A DNA stretch of 64,000 bases, taken from positions 51,896,001 through 51,960,000 of the forward strand of contig CM060733.1 in the NCBI GenBank assembly GCA_030704615.1, read 5' to 3'. The number at the start of each line of letters is the position of its first letter. Positions within the stretch are counted from its first letter, which is position 1. Shown here piece after piece: positions 32,766 to 44,829 of the stretch. Made by a program: the position numbers and the translations under genes. Source of the DNA: Takakia lepidozioides (lineage: Eukaryota > Streptophyta > Takakiopsida > Takakiales > Takakiaceae). The notes beneath the pieces were generated by a model. It had not been told where the DNA came from. It did not search any database and saw nothing but the letters and a program-made list of their open reading frames with translations.

Positions 32766-35359
32766 CAATCGGCAGTTTGACTCTCATAATCGGCTGTTTG
32801 ACTTTTAGCGGCTCATTACGGCCTGTAGGCCTCATAATCTAACGGCCTCGCCCTAGGGACTCCACTAGGAGCCAAAATGCGCCCAAATATACCCGGCCTA
32901 CACTGATAAATACCTTAAAAGAAACGTTACCGCGCAGTCCATAGAGGCAGCTTCCTCCCATTTCCTTTAAGGGAAAAAACAAGGCGCTCCGCCACAAGAG
33001 GCTGTCCTTGCTCTTTTTGGTGATTTTGGGGTTGTTGTTTTATACTTTTTCCACAGCTTCATGAATCATGCCCATCAACCCTCCGTAGACTAGGCTTAAT
33101 GGATAAGCCTAGTTCTCCCCAAGGCACCTCTATCCCTTGCGGGACAGAGCCAAAAAAAAGACAGAATCTTTGTTTTCATCAACCCTAAACCTACGGTATA
33201 GTGCAGCTTGGGTGTTTAGGGTTTGGCTGTTTCCATGTACATTGAGCGATCCTCAGTGTCACCGGATCAGTGCGAGATCCTCGTTCTGGATCAGAAGCTG
33301 CTGATTCAGGAAATGGGCACTACAGAGATTCAAGTAGTTGCAGTACCTACTCCGAATTCTCCAACCGATCATCACGCTCACAGCTGTGGTCAATCACAAG
33401 ATAGGGGCTTGCAAATTTGGAAAGCTCAAGCTGCTACAGCAGTTTGTCCCTTGTGCAGATGGCGGTGGCAGCAAAGCACACAGCGCTGTCGCCTACCTAC
33501 AGTCCACCACTCACTCTGGACAAAAATTGCGTATTCAATGGCTAAGTGTATTGGACTGTATCACACTAAAAACGAGGCTGCAGGCGTTGCACTTTGTCTC
33601 CTAGTTCTAACATCCCTTCAGTGCTGCTGAAAATCTCCTGGAACTTCATAAATTTTTGCATGCATACGTACAATAAGAGCAGTAAGATGGTCCAAGCTGC
33701 TATGAATTCACCGAGCATATAAATCTATCATTATCTGTCTGAGTGCCACATGGCTTTGAAATCAACAGTAATTTCATCCCGCACTACTAGGAGGAGCAAC
33801 TTCTAGCCTCCTTCTAGCCCTCCTTCGAGCCATTGTGGACAAATTGTTTTTGGAAAGATACTGTCCACAGATCTCTTTATTCAAGACAACTGCTGGCTAA
33901 ACGGCATATAGGATCTGTACATTGTAGAAATCTTAACGGAAGAATGTCAACAAATCTCCGAATGATAGTCACGGTGGGCTCCATGAAGTAACAAAGCTTG
34001 AACACGCTTGACCACTGGAGGACGTGGCTATAATACTGATCCACTAAGAATCCTCAGATGCTAGCACTTGTTTCGAACGACCCGCAGATTCAGTTTTGAA
34101 GAACATATATGGAAAATGAAGTGAAGCAGCCTGATTAGCAAACAAAACATATGATCTGAACGAGGTTAGAGTCAACACGACGGTGGAGAGTATGACGTTA
34201 TACTCGAGCGGAGATGGCAAACATTACCCACTTCAGGGCCTGGGAGTAATATTCTATCAACCAGGGCAGAGATGTGGGCGGTCTGCGTAAGGGAGGGCGC
34301 TGCCGGCTAACCAGAAAGGCCTGCACTGCTTTCAGTTATCGGTACAGATCACAGGATGATGTGCCGAGGTGGGACTGTATCCCGAAGCGGTCAGTTGTAC
34401 AGTCTTAACATCACCTTCTGGATTCTATGATCATGTGTTTGTACGTGTACTGTGTAATTGTGGCACTGCACGAGTCCAAGTCTCCAAGATCAGTACTCAT
34501 GGGGTCTGTGTTATTAGCTTACGCTGCGCTTTACTGGTGGTAGCTGAGAGATGGAGTAGAGGTGCAAGCGCCGCTCTTGTTCTCTGCTTTGATAATTATC
34601 ACAAGTGTAGTTACCGTCTCTAGACGTTTTCAAGAGTGTTGAAGTTTTAGTCTAGATACGTTGAAAACTGTACAGCAGTTACAGCTCCTGATCTTCTCCT
34701 GACAAGTTTTGGACGGGATTTGTTTGCTGTTCCCAGTTGTCAAAGTACCTCCTACACGTTCATCACTAAGACTAGGTAGTCTGATCTCTCTATGATAGAA
34801 TTTCATGTGCGCTTCTCGAATTTCACAATTGAAAGTAGTGCGCACTTGGTTTGGAGTGGTCAGCTTGACCAGCAGTTCGTAAACCACATTAATCGTGTCC
34901 AGGTGTTGGAAGCGATTTAGTTTCAATCTAGCAATATGTCTATTCTCGGTACTCCATGGAATTGATCAGTGGCCGACAATCTCCTCCAGTATGCTGTTTC
35001 ATTTTGTACTTCAACCGCTCAGGTTTCATGATTCATCAACCTAAGTTTAAGCTTTGAAGTTGGTTTGTAAATGAGGGAGCCTGTGAGGATTTGGATGTCC
35101 AGTTATATTATACTGCAGTCGGGGCATGCAGCTCAGGTGTTTTAGATTGACCTCCGACCGGTTTGAACAATGTTATATAGTGAGGGCCTCATCTCGGCAT
35201 GATGATTGCTCGTTTGTGGAGAGCAAAGACTTGGTGAGAGAAGCTAAGATTTTTGAGAATGGGTGAGCGGTGAAACCTGAAGGGGGTACCGTTGTGCTGT
35301 GTGTCTGACCAGTTATCCCATACACCGGAGAAGGGCTTGGAGAGGGTAGCATTGCCGGA
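32766..35359. other. Upstream region of the kinase/U-box gene
   Basis: No domain-bearing frame is found. An open frame at 33223-33630 (135 codons) has no recognised similarity. Part of this region may be 5' untranslated exon and promoter of the gene starting at 35360, but no TATA box stands out. Confidence 0.35.
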
Positions 35360-38300
35360 TTGCAGGGACATGGCAAGGAGAATGAGATGCAACTTATAAA
35401 CAACCACAAGCTTAAGGAGAGAGTTAACAACCGGCTGCCACTCAAGCAAAAGCCAAGTGAGAGTGAGAGAGATGACAAGCTGGAGGTGGCGATTGTAGAG
35501 GAAGAACAAGATCGAGACTCAGATCATGAGACACCGGAAAGTATGCAGGGTAGCGGAACAGATCAACAACGTATGGAATTGAGATCGGGAAATACCCTGG
35601 GTGATATACTGCTCCAATTGAAGAAGGAGAAGGATTCAAAGGTCTTGCAGTCTAGACAATATAAGTACAAGAGACCAGCATCACCACGCGGTTCCTCCAG
35701 TGGGTCCCGTCGCTGGGGCACCAAGGTTCGGGGGCACCCACTCTCACCACAGCATACGGCCCAGCAGAAGCCGAACATTAAACAACGGCAACAACAACCA
35801 GTACCTCAATCACGAACTAGATTGCCACACGAAAAGAAGAAATCCAGTGAAAGGGCCATTTGGCTCGAGCCCTCAGAGGCCCAGAAGCATGACCTACATC
35901 AAGAGCGGCTGAAACAATATTCTGCGTCCAAGAGGTTACAAAGAAAGGCCTTGGAACTGCAACCTAGTAAACTTGAAACCCAGAATGATCCATCCCCGCG
36001 AGCCCCGACTCTTGCTCAGTTTCTAGATCCATCATCAGCACAGCAGCAACAATCAAAGCACCATGAGAAAGAGAAAATTAAGCCCAAAACATACGAAACT
36101 AGGTCTCCCAGCTCTGACGGCAATAAGAGCATCTTGAAAGCACCCTTGGCGCATTTTCAGCTCGAGCAACAACTTCAACAGCGGCCACCAAGTGCAGATG
36201 AGGGGGCCAGCTCAGAGCTCATCTCTCACCAACCCTCGGGATCCGTCCAACACATTGAGACATCCTCTCGATTGGAGACCTTTCGGGAAATCTCAGCAAC
36301 ATTCCAGAAGCCATGGCAGGAATCGCAGCACCAACAGCAACAGGACGAGGGGTCTACCCTAGAGGAAGGTAATGTACGAAATTGGCTAAACCAGCAACCA
36401 CAATGGAGGGAAAATCAGCATAGAGATTCACTGGGCCCCATCGTTACACCTCCCAAGCTAAAGCTAAAGCAAGAGAGTCGACATCAATACGAGGGACCGG
36501 CTTCCACCATCCCAGAGATCTCAAGGGCATCCTTGATAATGCTAAAACAACAACAACAAAGAGAGGCAAAACAACAGTCAATTAACACGGGTGGCAAGCA
36601 ACCGCAGCCAGAGCACGACTACAGAGAATCACGTCGGTTTCTGAATATCCTTAAGGAATTGGCGTCTCTCAGGGCAAACAACGAGAATGAGCTACTTGAG
36701 GACGAAGATGAGGTGCCCATCGCTGCAGGTGTTGAGCTCTTATCTAAAAACCAGCAGCAGCAGGAACCCGACAAGAAGGGCTCCCAACCTTGGAACAACA
36801 CTCTAGCAGGGATCTCAGGATCATCGCCTCGTGCACCGCACGAAGCAAAGCAACACGATCATTCACAGGAGCTGTCTGCTCAGGGAAATGACAGTTCACA
36901 GACGACTAAGTTGTATCATGAGCAACCGAAGATCCAGCTGCAACAGCAGAAATTGCCAACCCTTCGGCTTCGCCAGACTTCACCGGTCACCGCTCCAACT
37001 GCACCATCTACGGCACAAGAAGGGCAAGCAGGGACAACGCAGGCTAGCATTTGTCCACAGATTTCAGAAGCAACATTGCAGCGAAAACATCAACAAAACA
37101 AACGTCAACCGCAACAATCTGAGTCACAACGGTGGAGCGGTGCCCCAAGGCTGCCAGCTGCAGAACCCTTGGCATCACGACAACAGCAGCAACATGGCGA
37201 AGAATTGGGAGAGCATACAAGCCGGGGAGCACAGACAAAAGTTGAGGAGGAATGGGAGGAAGAAATGGCTTCTGGCCAGAGAATGGCTGCAGGAGGGGGC
37301 GTTGATAGAGTGGTTGTAGCTGTGAGCAAGGACCAATCCAGCAAAGATGCCCTGAAGTGGACGCTGTTAAACTTGGTCCCATGCAACGGAGCTGTCAAGC
37401 TCCTGCATGTGCGTCCACCAGTGCAAACTATACCTACTCCTGGTAGATTCCCTCTTCCTCAAGCTGTGTCGTTGCTCATATTTGCCATTGGACTGTTGGA
37501 AAGGTTGATTCCCTTGGGGTTCCCGTCTCATTTTCGGTTTCAGAATTGAACTTGTTATGTTGGTATGATGTATGTAGAGTCCTTGGGCAGAGCCCTGTCC
37601 TCCAGGCTGCATGGCTGTATCGCATGTGCTTGTAGTGAAATATTTACAGTTTGCATGACGTTCATGCCAGGTTAAGGCTTTCCCTGGCTTGTGGGTTGAT
37701 TAGAATGCTGTCTCATCTGTACAGTTCCAGGTTGGACAGCTCTGTGTTTCTTCTTGAAAGTTCCTGTTATGCATAACACAACCACCAGAAAGTGCCCAAT
37801 TAGCTCTCATCTGCTGCTCAGAACCACAATCACATTGAGTTTGATGTCGCCCCTCACTAACTGGTACATGTCAACACCATTCGATTAAACTAGAGCAACG
37901 AGAGCAACTTTAAATTCAGGTATTGCGTAACCATTGAAAAGTTCTGCACCTCTAGAGTACTTCAGTCTATAGTAGCACAGGTTTTTGTGCAACCTCAATT
38001 GTCAAGGGATATTCAGGGTGTTGAAAGTTTTTGATTTGCCAGCCCCAGGTTTTTTAAAATCCTTATACACCAAGGCATATTGAGCTAAATTTGAAAGAGA
38101 ATGCTGATGTTCCCTCCTTCCTCATTCGACTTTGGCGAGGGGGATGATGTGGAAGTCGATGTGGTGTAAACAAGTTGGCGAGGCGCAGTATTTGCATTTG
38201 CATGTAGGTTCAAGCTCGATAGCATCTAGCATATTGTTGTCAGCCCTTTTGATTGGGATCATGGGTTTGTGCATGGCAGGAGGGAAAGTGGTGCCACTAG

Positions 38301-41300
38301 GACAAGTAAGTAGAAAGGTAGCGGCAGCTTACCTGCAGAAAGTCCAGCGTAAAACAGAAGAGCAGCTCCATGACCATCAAGTGTTGTGTGATATCAACAA
38401 GGTCTCATCTCTACTGTTTCCCAAATGCTCGTGCTTTTACATGACAGAATTCCTATGTTGTTATATTCACACATTCACAAGTATTGTTACTTCAGTCCGA
38501 GCTACTAATGCCCACCTGCTTGGGACGTCATCTCCGATCCAGTGTGGTGCCAGAATCCACAGGATGAACACCCATTAATGATCTTAATTGCTGAAATTGG
38601 GGTGCTCATGAGAACTCTTGATAGGTTCTTTACAGATTTGTCTATCATTCACGAACATTGGCATAGCGGTGCAACCACAGTATATTGGAAGAAGAATTAT
38701 CTGGCCACAATTGAAGAAATGGATATAACATTGTATGTCTTCTGTGGGAGAGCGCATCCTTTTTTATCCCCTTCACTGTCTGCAAAGTTTGCCCGTTGAT
38801 CGTGCTCCTGAAAGGATCAAACTCTATGTTCAAACATAAGAATGCTTAAAAACTGATGATGCACTGTATATGGTCAGGTGGAGGCAGAGTTTGTGATTGT
38901 GGAAAGCAGCAACCCTGTGCAGAAAGAGTTGGTGGAGCAGGTCGCCAGGCTCGGAATTAAGAAGTTGGTGCTTGGCACACCCCACCGTAACCTTATCACC
39001 CGGTGAGCACAATCGCACTCATCTTCAAGTATGTTTTCACTGTATTGGAGGCTAGCTATAGAGTGGGTTCGCTGATGCTGGCATGGATGGTGCTGAACAG
39101 GAAGATTATGGGGCCGGTCATAGCAGCATATGTGGCAAGGAATTCTCCCATGCACTGCACAGTCATGGTTATCAGCAAATGCAAGCTGATATCTGTGAGG
39201 GAAGGCCTGCTTCATTCAATTTTGCCTCACTCCTCTAGGTCAACCCTGAATGGCTTTAGTATGGCTAATGGATGTGACAATTTCAGTGGGGCATCAAGGA
39301 TACGTTCTTCCAAAGGTACTAGTCAACTTGTTTGTGTCCTGATTGTTTGTGTACCTGTGTTTGCTTGGGAGCATGAGGGAACCTTTCATTCATGGTTATA
39401 ACTATACAAAGAATGGGGATCCTCTGTTGAAAGGCTCCATGGATTGTTCTGTTGTGCAGACGAGATTGTGGAGCTTGAGGAGGAATACTCGCTGACTGCA
39501 TTGCCATCCATTCAAGTGATGAGTTTACCATTGGGACTTGGGCGTGTATCGCAGCCCTTACCTTTAGAGGGACAATCTTCCACGAGTCACCACTGTACAA
39601 GCAGAGGCACCATTTCCGCTCCTGTATCATGGTCATCCGAGGCTCTTGTTTCTTCAGAGGAAAGCCAACATTTACGGTCCCCATTTTTAGATGCAAATTA
39701 TCAGGTCCCCAAAGATGACAACTCTTTCAGCTTTGACATGACTGGGGTGCCAATGAGCAAAGCTCAAGCAGACCGATTGGATAGAATTTTAAGCCCTACC
39801 CCAGGGTTTGAGGCTCAAACAGGAATCTTGAGCCAACCAACACGCAATTCAGGAAGCTCATCTAGACGCCTCACGATAGTGTCAGCACCAACTGACGGTG
39901 CAGGACAATTCAATCAGGATGATTTGGACACACCAGGGGAAGAGTTGAAGGATGCCAAAGATCATACGATTATTAGAGAGCCTTTGGATAATGGTTTGAG
40001 GGTAAAAGCTGCCAGGGCTACAGTGGCTTCAATTATTCCTCCACTCTCTCTTACAAGTAATTGGTCCGCTACTAGTACTGGCACCGTTGCAATAGCGGCC
40101 GATGAATTGATCGCTTCTATCACCCCTCCTGGGTCTCCTAGGAAGGAGCTTTCTGGTAGTCCAGTGAAGGTGGCAGTTGTGGAAATTGACAAGCAGAAGG
40201 GGATCAATGTTGAGGAGCCAGGAGTTGAAGTATCAACAAGTAATATTGTAGGCTTCACCTTTGATTTTCAAAATGAAGTCAACCCTCACTCTACCGAAGG
40301 GCAACAAAGCCTTATTCCCATGCAGCTTGACTTGGATGAGAAGGTAAGCATACAAGTTGCTCCATATCACATACTGCTATTTGGTTTTTCAAATGATATA
40401 GCCTGAGAGACTGCCACGAGGAGTTTTCCATGGGCTGACCCTGTGCTTGAGTGCAAGTTACAAGCTCTACTGCTGTTTGGTTTTTCAAATAATATAGCCT
40501 GAGACTGCCACGAGGAGTTTTCTATGGGCTGACCCTGTGCTTGAGTGCAAGTTACAAGCTCTACTGCTGTTTGGTTTTTCAAATAATATAGCCTGAGAGA
40601 CTGCCACGAGGAGTTTTCTATGGGCTGACCCTGTGCTTGAGTGCAAGTTACAAGCTCAAATAACAATTCAAATGCTGCTGGGGCCTGAGGGCAACTAAGC
40701 AGAAAAGAATGCATGGGATTAGATATCTCTGTAACTAGGGACAAATCGCACCACAAGCTGGTCACTAATTGGGGAAATACTTGGGTGCACCAGAACACAG
40801 CCCATCAAAGGAAGCCTGGCTCTCTAGTCTTGTGAGCCTTGTAATAATTATCCAACAGTAATAAAAGACTTGACATGGTAGGAGTGCGTGCAGCCGAACT
40901 TGGTGAACAGTGAGGTGGAGAGGCTCAGGATGCAATTGGAGCAGGCGTGTTTGTCTATGGAGAAAGCACAACGAGAGGCAGAAATTCAAGCCCATCGATG
41001 TCAGGAAGCTGAAAGAGCCGCTGACAATGCTCATCGTAAGGTGGGAATCTTGCCAATTAGACTGCTAACTTTTGACTGGTGGCTGCTGCGTCTTAACTGG
41101 AATGTATTATGCATATAAGATCACTTCTACCTTAATGAATTTTGAAATGTGGAAGCAGGTGGAGGAGTACGCTGCGATGCAGGAACAAGAGGCAAAGATG
41201 AAAATGGAGGCCCTGAAGGCTGTCGAGATTGCAAGCCAAAGTGCTGAAGAGGAAGCCAAGAAACGAGATGAAGCACTGGCGGCTGTGGTGGAGGCCCAAC

Positions 41301-43705
41301 ATGCTGTGGAAGAGGAGTCTCGACGTCGCATGGAGGCAGAGGACAAAGCATGCCAAGAAGCAGAAGCAAGAAAAATGGCTATGGCGGCCTTGCAAAAGAT
41401 CCATTGCCAATACCGGGAGTACAATTTTGAGGAGCTTGAAACAGCCTGCAAGAATTTTGCAGCAGATTTGAGGATTGGGGAGGGTGGTTACGGTATTGTT
41501 TACCAGGGCAAACTGCACCACACCACCGTGGCTGTTAAAGTTCTCAATCCTGATGGGCTTCAAGGTCCCCTCGAGTTCCAGCGCGAGGTTGGTTTCTATA
41601 ATAGGTTGTTCTAGCATTATTAATATCATATTTATACTTTAGTATTCTACGTTTGCAGTAGGAAAAAATGTTTCTTGTGTTGGGTTCTGGATCAAATATT
41701 CAGAGCACTTGTTCCTTCCTGCACTTACTGAGCCTAGCTTTGAACCATGCTCTGGCTGAATGTGATGTGTGAGGACCTTTGACGCTGTTTTGACATGAGA
41801 TTGATTAAAAACAAATGTAAAAAATCACCCATTTCCTACTAGTGCCTGTTTCTTTGGAGCGTCAGGAGAAAGAGGCAGTCACCTTGAGGATGACCAATTG
41901 GATTGGGTCTTGGAAGGCTGATCATGGCGCCGGAAGTGAGCTGGTGAATGAATGCAGCTTACACCTCTTTCCTTCCCCTTGAAAAGTATGCATGCTCACA
42001 ACAATGATGGGAATTACTGCAGGTGGAGCTGCTTGGACGTATCCACCACCCTCACATGGTTATGCTGCTAGGATGTTGCCCTGACAAAGGTTGTCTGGTA
42101 TATGAGTTCATGGCTAATGGCAGCCTGGAGGACCGATTGGTTTGCAAGGGCGGGTCTCCACCCTTACCATGGCAGACTCGCATCCGCATAGCTGCAGAGG
42201 TGGCAACTGCATTGCTTTTCCTTCACAGTACTCGGCCTGAGCCCATTGTTCACCGGGATTTAAAACCAGGCAACATTCTGCTGGACAAAAATTTTGTGAG
42301 CAAACTTGGGGATGTGGGGCTTGCAAAACTTGTGCCTGCGAGATCCCCAGGGAGTGCTGCCTTCAAGAGTGTCTACTTCCGTGACAATACACCTGTGGGT
42401 ACTTTTGCATACATCGATCCAGAATATCAAAGAACGGGTACATTTGGGCCAAAATCAGATGTCTATGCTCTGGGCATTGTGATGCTGCAACTTCTAACAG
42501 GAAAGCCTCCTGTTGGAGTGTTCGAGCTGGTGGAGGATGCTCTTGAGAATGGATACCTTGAGAGTGTGTTGGATCCTACAGCGGGGGAGTGGCCCCATGA
42601 ACAGGCCGAGGAGGTGGCTTGCCTGGCACTGCAGTGTGCTGAGATGCGTCGCAAGAATCGACCTGATCTAGAGAAAATTATTCTTCCTAAATTGGATAAA
42701 ATCCGAGTTCGTTTTGAGGACTTTGAAGCAAAGAATGTTCAAAGGAGATTACTGGCCCCAGGTGGAGCGGCCCCTGTAAAGGAACGTGACTATGTCGTTC
42801 CCGCCATGTTTCTCTGCCCCATCTACCAGGTACAATGCATTACCTATTTGTTGGAAAACCACTGGCGTGTGGTCGGGCTAGGGATTGAACCTAGGACCTC
42901 CCCCATTCCGGTGGGGTGCTCTACCACTGAGCTACCCATCCCGTTCTGTTCTCAGAGCGCCGTGCAAGGGCTATAGCCTTGACACCTCCAACACTCCCCC
43001 TCAAGGCATAGCCCTTATGCTAATGCCCACACATTCTGACCACCGCCCCAACCTTGGCTCTGATACCATGTTGGAAAACCACTGGCGTGTGGTCGGGCTA
43101 GGGATTGAACCTAGGACCTCCCCCATTCCGGTGGGGTGCTCTACCACTGAGCTACCCGTCCCGTTCTGTTCTCAGAGTGCCGTGCAAGGGCTATAGCCTT
43201 GACACCTCCAACACTATTAACAACATACTCAGTGCTGAAAAACCAGTCTCTGCAAGCATTTCGTTTCTTTGTGGGCAGTTGAATCTCTCACATTATTCAT
43301 GAACTCTTATCATTTCGATTACTATCTGCTGTTTGAATACCAATTTTCTAAGCAATATGAATCTGCCTTTCTGCAGCTTACCTACACGATCTATCCTCTC
43401 CCAGTTCTGCTTGCATATGTTCCCTCATCTGATCCCTCACAACTTTGTTTTCTGGAGTTGAGCAGGAAGCCATGGACGACCCGGTTATTGCAGCTGACGG
43501 GCACACATATGACTACGAGGCAATCAAGGAGTGGCTAGAGAAGCACAACACCTCTCCAATGACAAATCTTAGACTCTCTCACAAACAACTGACTCCCAAT
43601 CATGCCCTGCGCTCTGCCATTTTGGAGTGGCAGGCCAAGGTCTGTGCACGAGTAGGTGATGGAACTTTTAATAGATTAAGGAACCAATTAGAAAGCCATG
43701 TATAA
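35360..43705 (+). CDS. U-box E3 ligase with USP and receptor-like kinase domains, Q-rich N-terminus
   Basis: Nine exons give about 1683 residues: 35360-37442, 38280-38401, 38878-39002, 39101-39315, 39460-40343, 40894-41040, 41159-41587, 42023-42829, 43466-43705. All borders are GT..AG and in frame. Residues 1 to about 640 are low-complexity and rich in Q. Next is a universal-stress-protein domain (DRVVVAVSKDQSSKDALKW, then VEAEFVIVESSNPV and KKLVLGTPHRNLITR), an S/P-rich linker and a coiled coil. The kinase has the P-loop GEGGYGIVY, Lys in VAVKVL, HRDLKPGN and GDVG in place of DFG, which is usual in this plant family. A C-terminal U-box (FLCPIYQ, then DDPVIAADGHTYDYEAIKEW) would bind an E2 enzyme. 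Family members are usually 700-850 residues, so an internal Met near 37265 (MASGQRMAAGGG) is an alternative start. Substrates are unknown. Confidence 0.85.
40370..40660. repeat. Tandem repeat of about 97 bp within intron 5
   Basis: Three nearly identical units (CTGTTTGGTTTTTCAAAT, AGACTGCCACGAGGAGTTTT, CTTGAGTGCAAGTTACAAGC) follow the donor at 40344. The first unit is slightly diverged. They do not extend the coding frame. Confidence 0.85.
42844..42848. repeat. TRIM target-site duplication, left
   Basis: CTATT directly precedes the first LTR. It is identical to 43214-43218. Confidence 0.85.
42871..42941 (-). ncRNA. tRNA-like cloverleaf in the TRIM 3' LTR
   Basis: Seventy-one bases fold as a class I tRNA. 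The acceptor is GGATGGG/CCCGACC with one A:A mismatch and one T:G wobble, and the D stem is GCTC/GAGC. The anticodon stem is CCCC/GGGG with a weak last pair, followed by a 5-base variable loop and the T stem CTAGG/CCTAG around TTCAATC. The A box TAGCTCAGTGG and B box GGTTCAATCCC are intact. By position the anticodon is GGA (Ser), yet serine tRNAs need a long variable arm, so it is a tRNA mimic and not a host tRNA. Confidence 0.75.
42994..43068 (-). other. TRIM internal region with polypurine tract and primer-binding site
   Basis: It runs from GAGGGGGAG next to the 3' LTR to TGGTATCAGAGC next to the 5' LTR, both read on the minus strand. It holds no open frame. Confidence 0.85.
43091..43161 (-). 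ncRNA. tRNA-like cloverleaf in the TRIM 5' LTR
   Basis: It is the same fold as 42871-42941, but the acceptor strand is GGACGGG, giving a C:G pair where the other copy has T:G. One of only two LTR differences thus falls in a stem and keeps pairing. Confidence 0.75.
43214..43218. repeat. TRIM target-site duplication, right
   Basis: CTATT directly follows the second LTR. Confidence 0.85.
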
Positions 43706-44829
43706 CTGAGCACTGTAGATAGAACTAATCAAAATTCTCTGTTGCTAACCTTAAAAGAGCGCTGTACCATGGGAAGATCGACAAAGTGTGTCAGGGGCCA
43801 AAAAGGCCCCATCCGGCCAAGCATAATAATGGAAAATTTGGGTGTCCAAGATTTGTGATATGTGTGCGTTGTTGTCCCCGTGCTGGGACCATTGGGAACT
43901 TCTTTGATTCCTCCTTGCACAAATTTAAGATTCAATGTAGTTGATTCAAATAGACCTTCTCCATTGCCAACTAATTCTTGGGAATCCATGTCTAGGAAGG
44001 GCAGCACAGTAAGGGTACTGGATACTTGGACATAGCTTTGGTGAGGCAGCTGCTGCTGTGTTTTGGTGCACCTCTCTCTCTCTCCACTGGCAAGTCACTT
44101 GTCACTCCGAGCCTTGCATGCTCGTGAGATTTCCCCAGGGCTAAGATGACAGCAAAATCAGTGGTGGACAAAGCTGGAACTACTGCACAGAATGCTCCGT
44201 GCTAAATGCACTACATCTCAGGTCATGTGGGCTAAAATTGACACCCTTCCTTTTCGATGAGTCTATCCCCAAGATCATCCTCTTCATGTTCAGTTTCCAC
44301 CCGCTGTCCTCCAATTGGAAGCCAGCCAGGACCTTTTGCACTGCCCAATCAAGCAAGTTACTCAGCACACAGGTGGGTTAAGAGAGCGGGCAGGCGAGGA
44401 AGAGTCTACTTTGTTGAGATCCTTCATCTTACCCATCCAAGGTTCATCTAATCATTGTTAATAGAATTGGGAGCTAGAATCTCTATTTGTAGCAAAAGTA
44501 AATGAGCACTGTCTTATAGGCACTGCAAAATGCCCTGGTGAGGACAACAAGCTACTGATACCACCAGCCACAACCACTGTTGCCTGTTTGATAAAAAGGA
44601 GAAAATTTGTCATTCTTCAAGCAACTGACACACAATTCGGAAACACTACATTGCTTCCCTCAAAGCCATCTTGACAAAGCCTTGCATGTCCTACTTGTCA
44701 TGAGCTATCAATTATCCACCAACCTGTTGTGATTATTCAAACAAACCCGAGAGCAAATAGTGCAAAATTGAGGTCATATCAGCGACTACAACGTTGATCC
44801 TGAGTATAGGAAAACCCATAACACGGATG
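43706..44829. other. Intergenic, 3' of the kinase/U-box gene
   Basis: It includes the likely 3' untranslated region. A minus-strand frame at 44368-44180 faintly resembles a reverse-transcriptase piece but is too short to call. Otherwise nothing is recognised. Confidence 0.35.

Larger units (their letters stand above)
42849..43213 (-). mobile_element. TRIM retrotransposon (365 bp) in the U-box intron
   Basis: Two 145-bp LTRs (42849-42993 and 43069-43213) differ at two sites only and begin TGTTGG and end CCAACA. A 5-bp duplication CTATT flanks the element. On the minus strand TGGTATCAGAGC, the primer-binding site complementary to the 3' end of initiator tRNA-Met, directly abuts the 5' LTR (43068-43057). 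A purine tract GAGGGGGAG abuts the 3' LTR. The internal part is 75 bp and codes for nothing. These are the hallmarks of a terminal-repeat retrotransposon in miniature, moved in trans. Each LTR also contains a tRNA-like cloverleaf. Two LTR differences imply a recent insertion. It lies in the intron that splits the U-box between exons 42829 and 43466. Confidence 0.92.

Noticed and set aside
33223-33630. 135-codon ORF upstream of the kinase/U-box gene
   Set aside because: No similarity recognised. It could at most be an untranslated leader exon.
42849-43213. A pair of host tRNA genes in the intron
   Set aside because: The tRNA-like sequences lie in identical LTRs next to a primer-binding site and purine tract, and the acceptor stem has a mismatch. 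They are part of a TRIM.
35360-43705. Loss of kinase activity because DFG is DVG
   Set aside because: The catalytic Asp is kept and the Phe-to-Val change is usual in plant U-box kinases. HRD and the P-loop lysine are intact.
44180-44368. Possible reverse-transcriptase fragment (AGFQLEDSGWKLNMKRMILG)
   Set aside because: Too short, and lacks the YxDD motif and neighbouring retroelement sequence.
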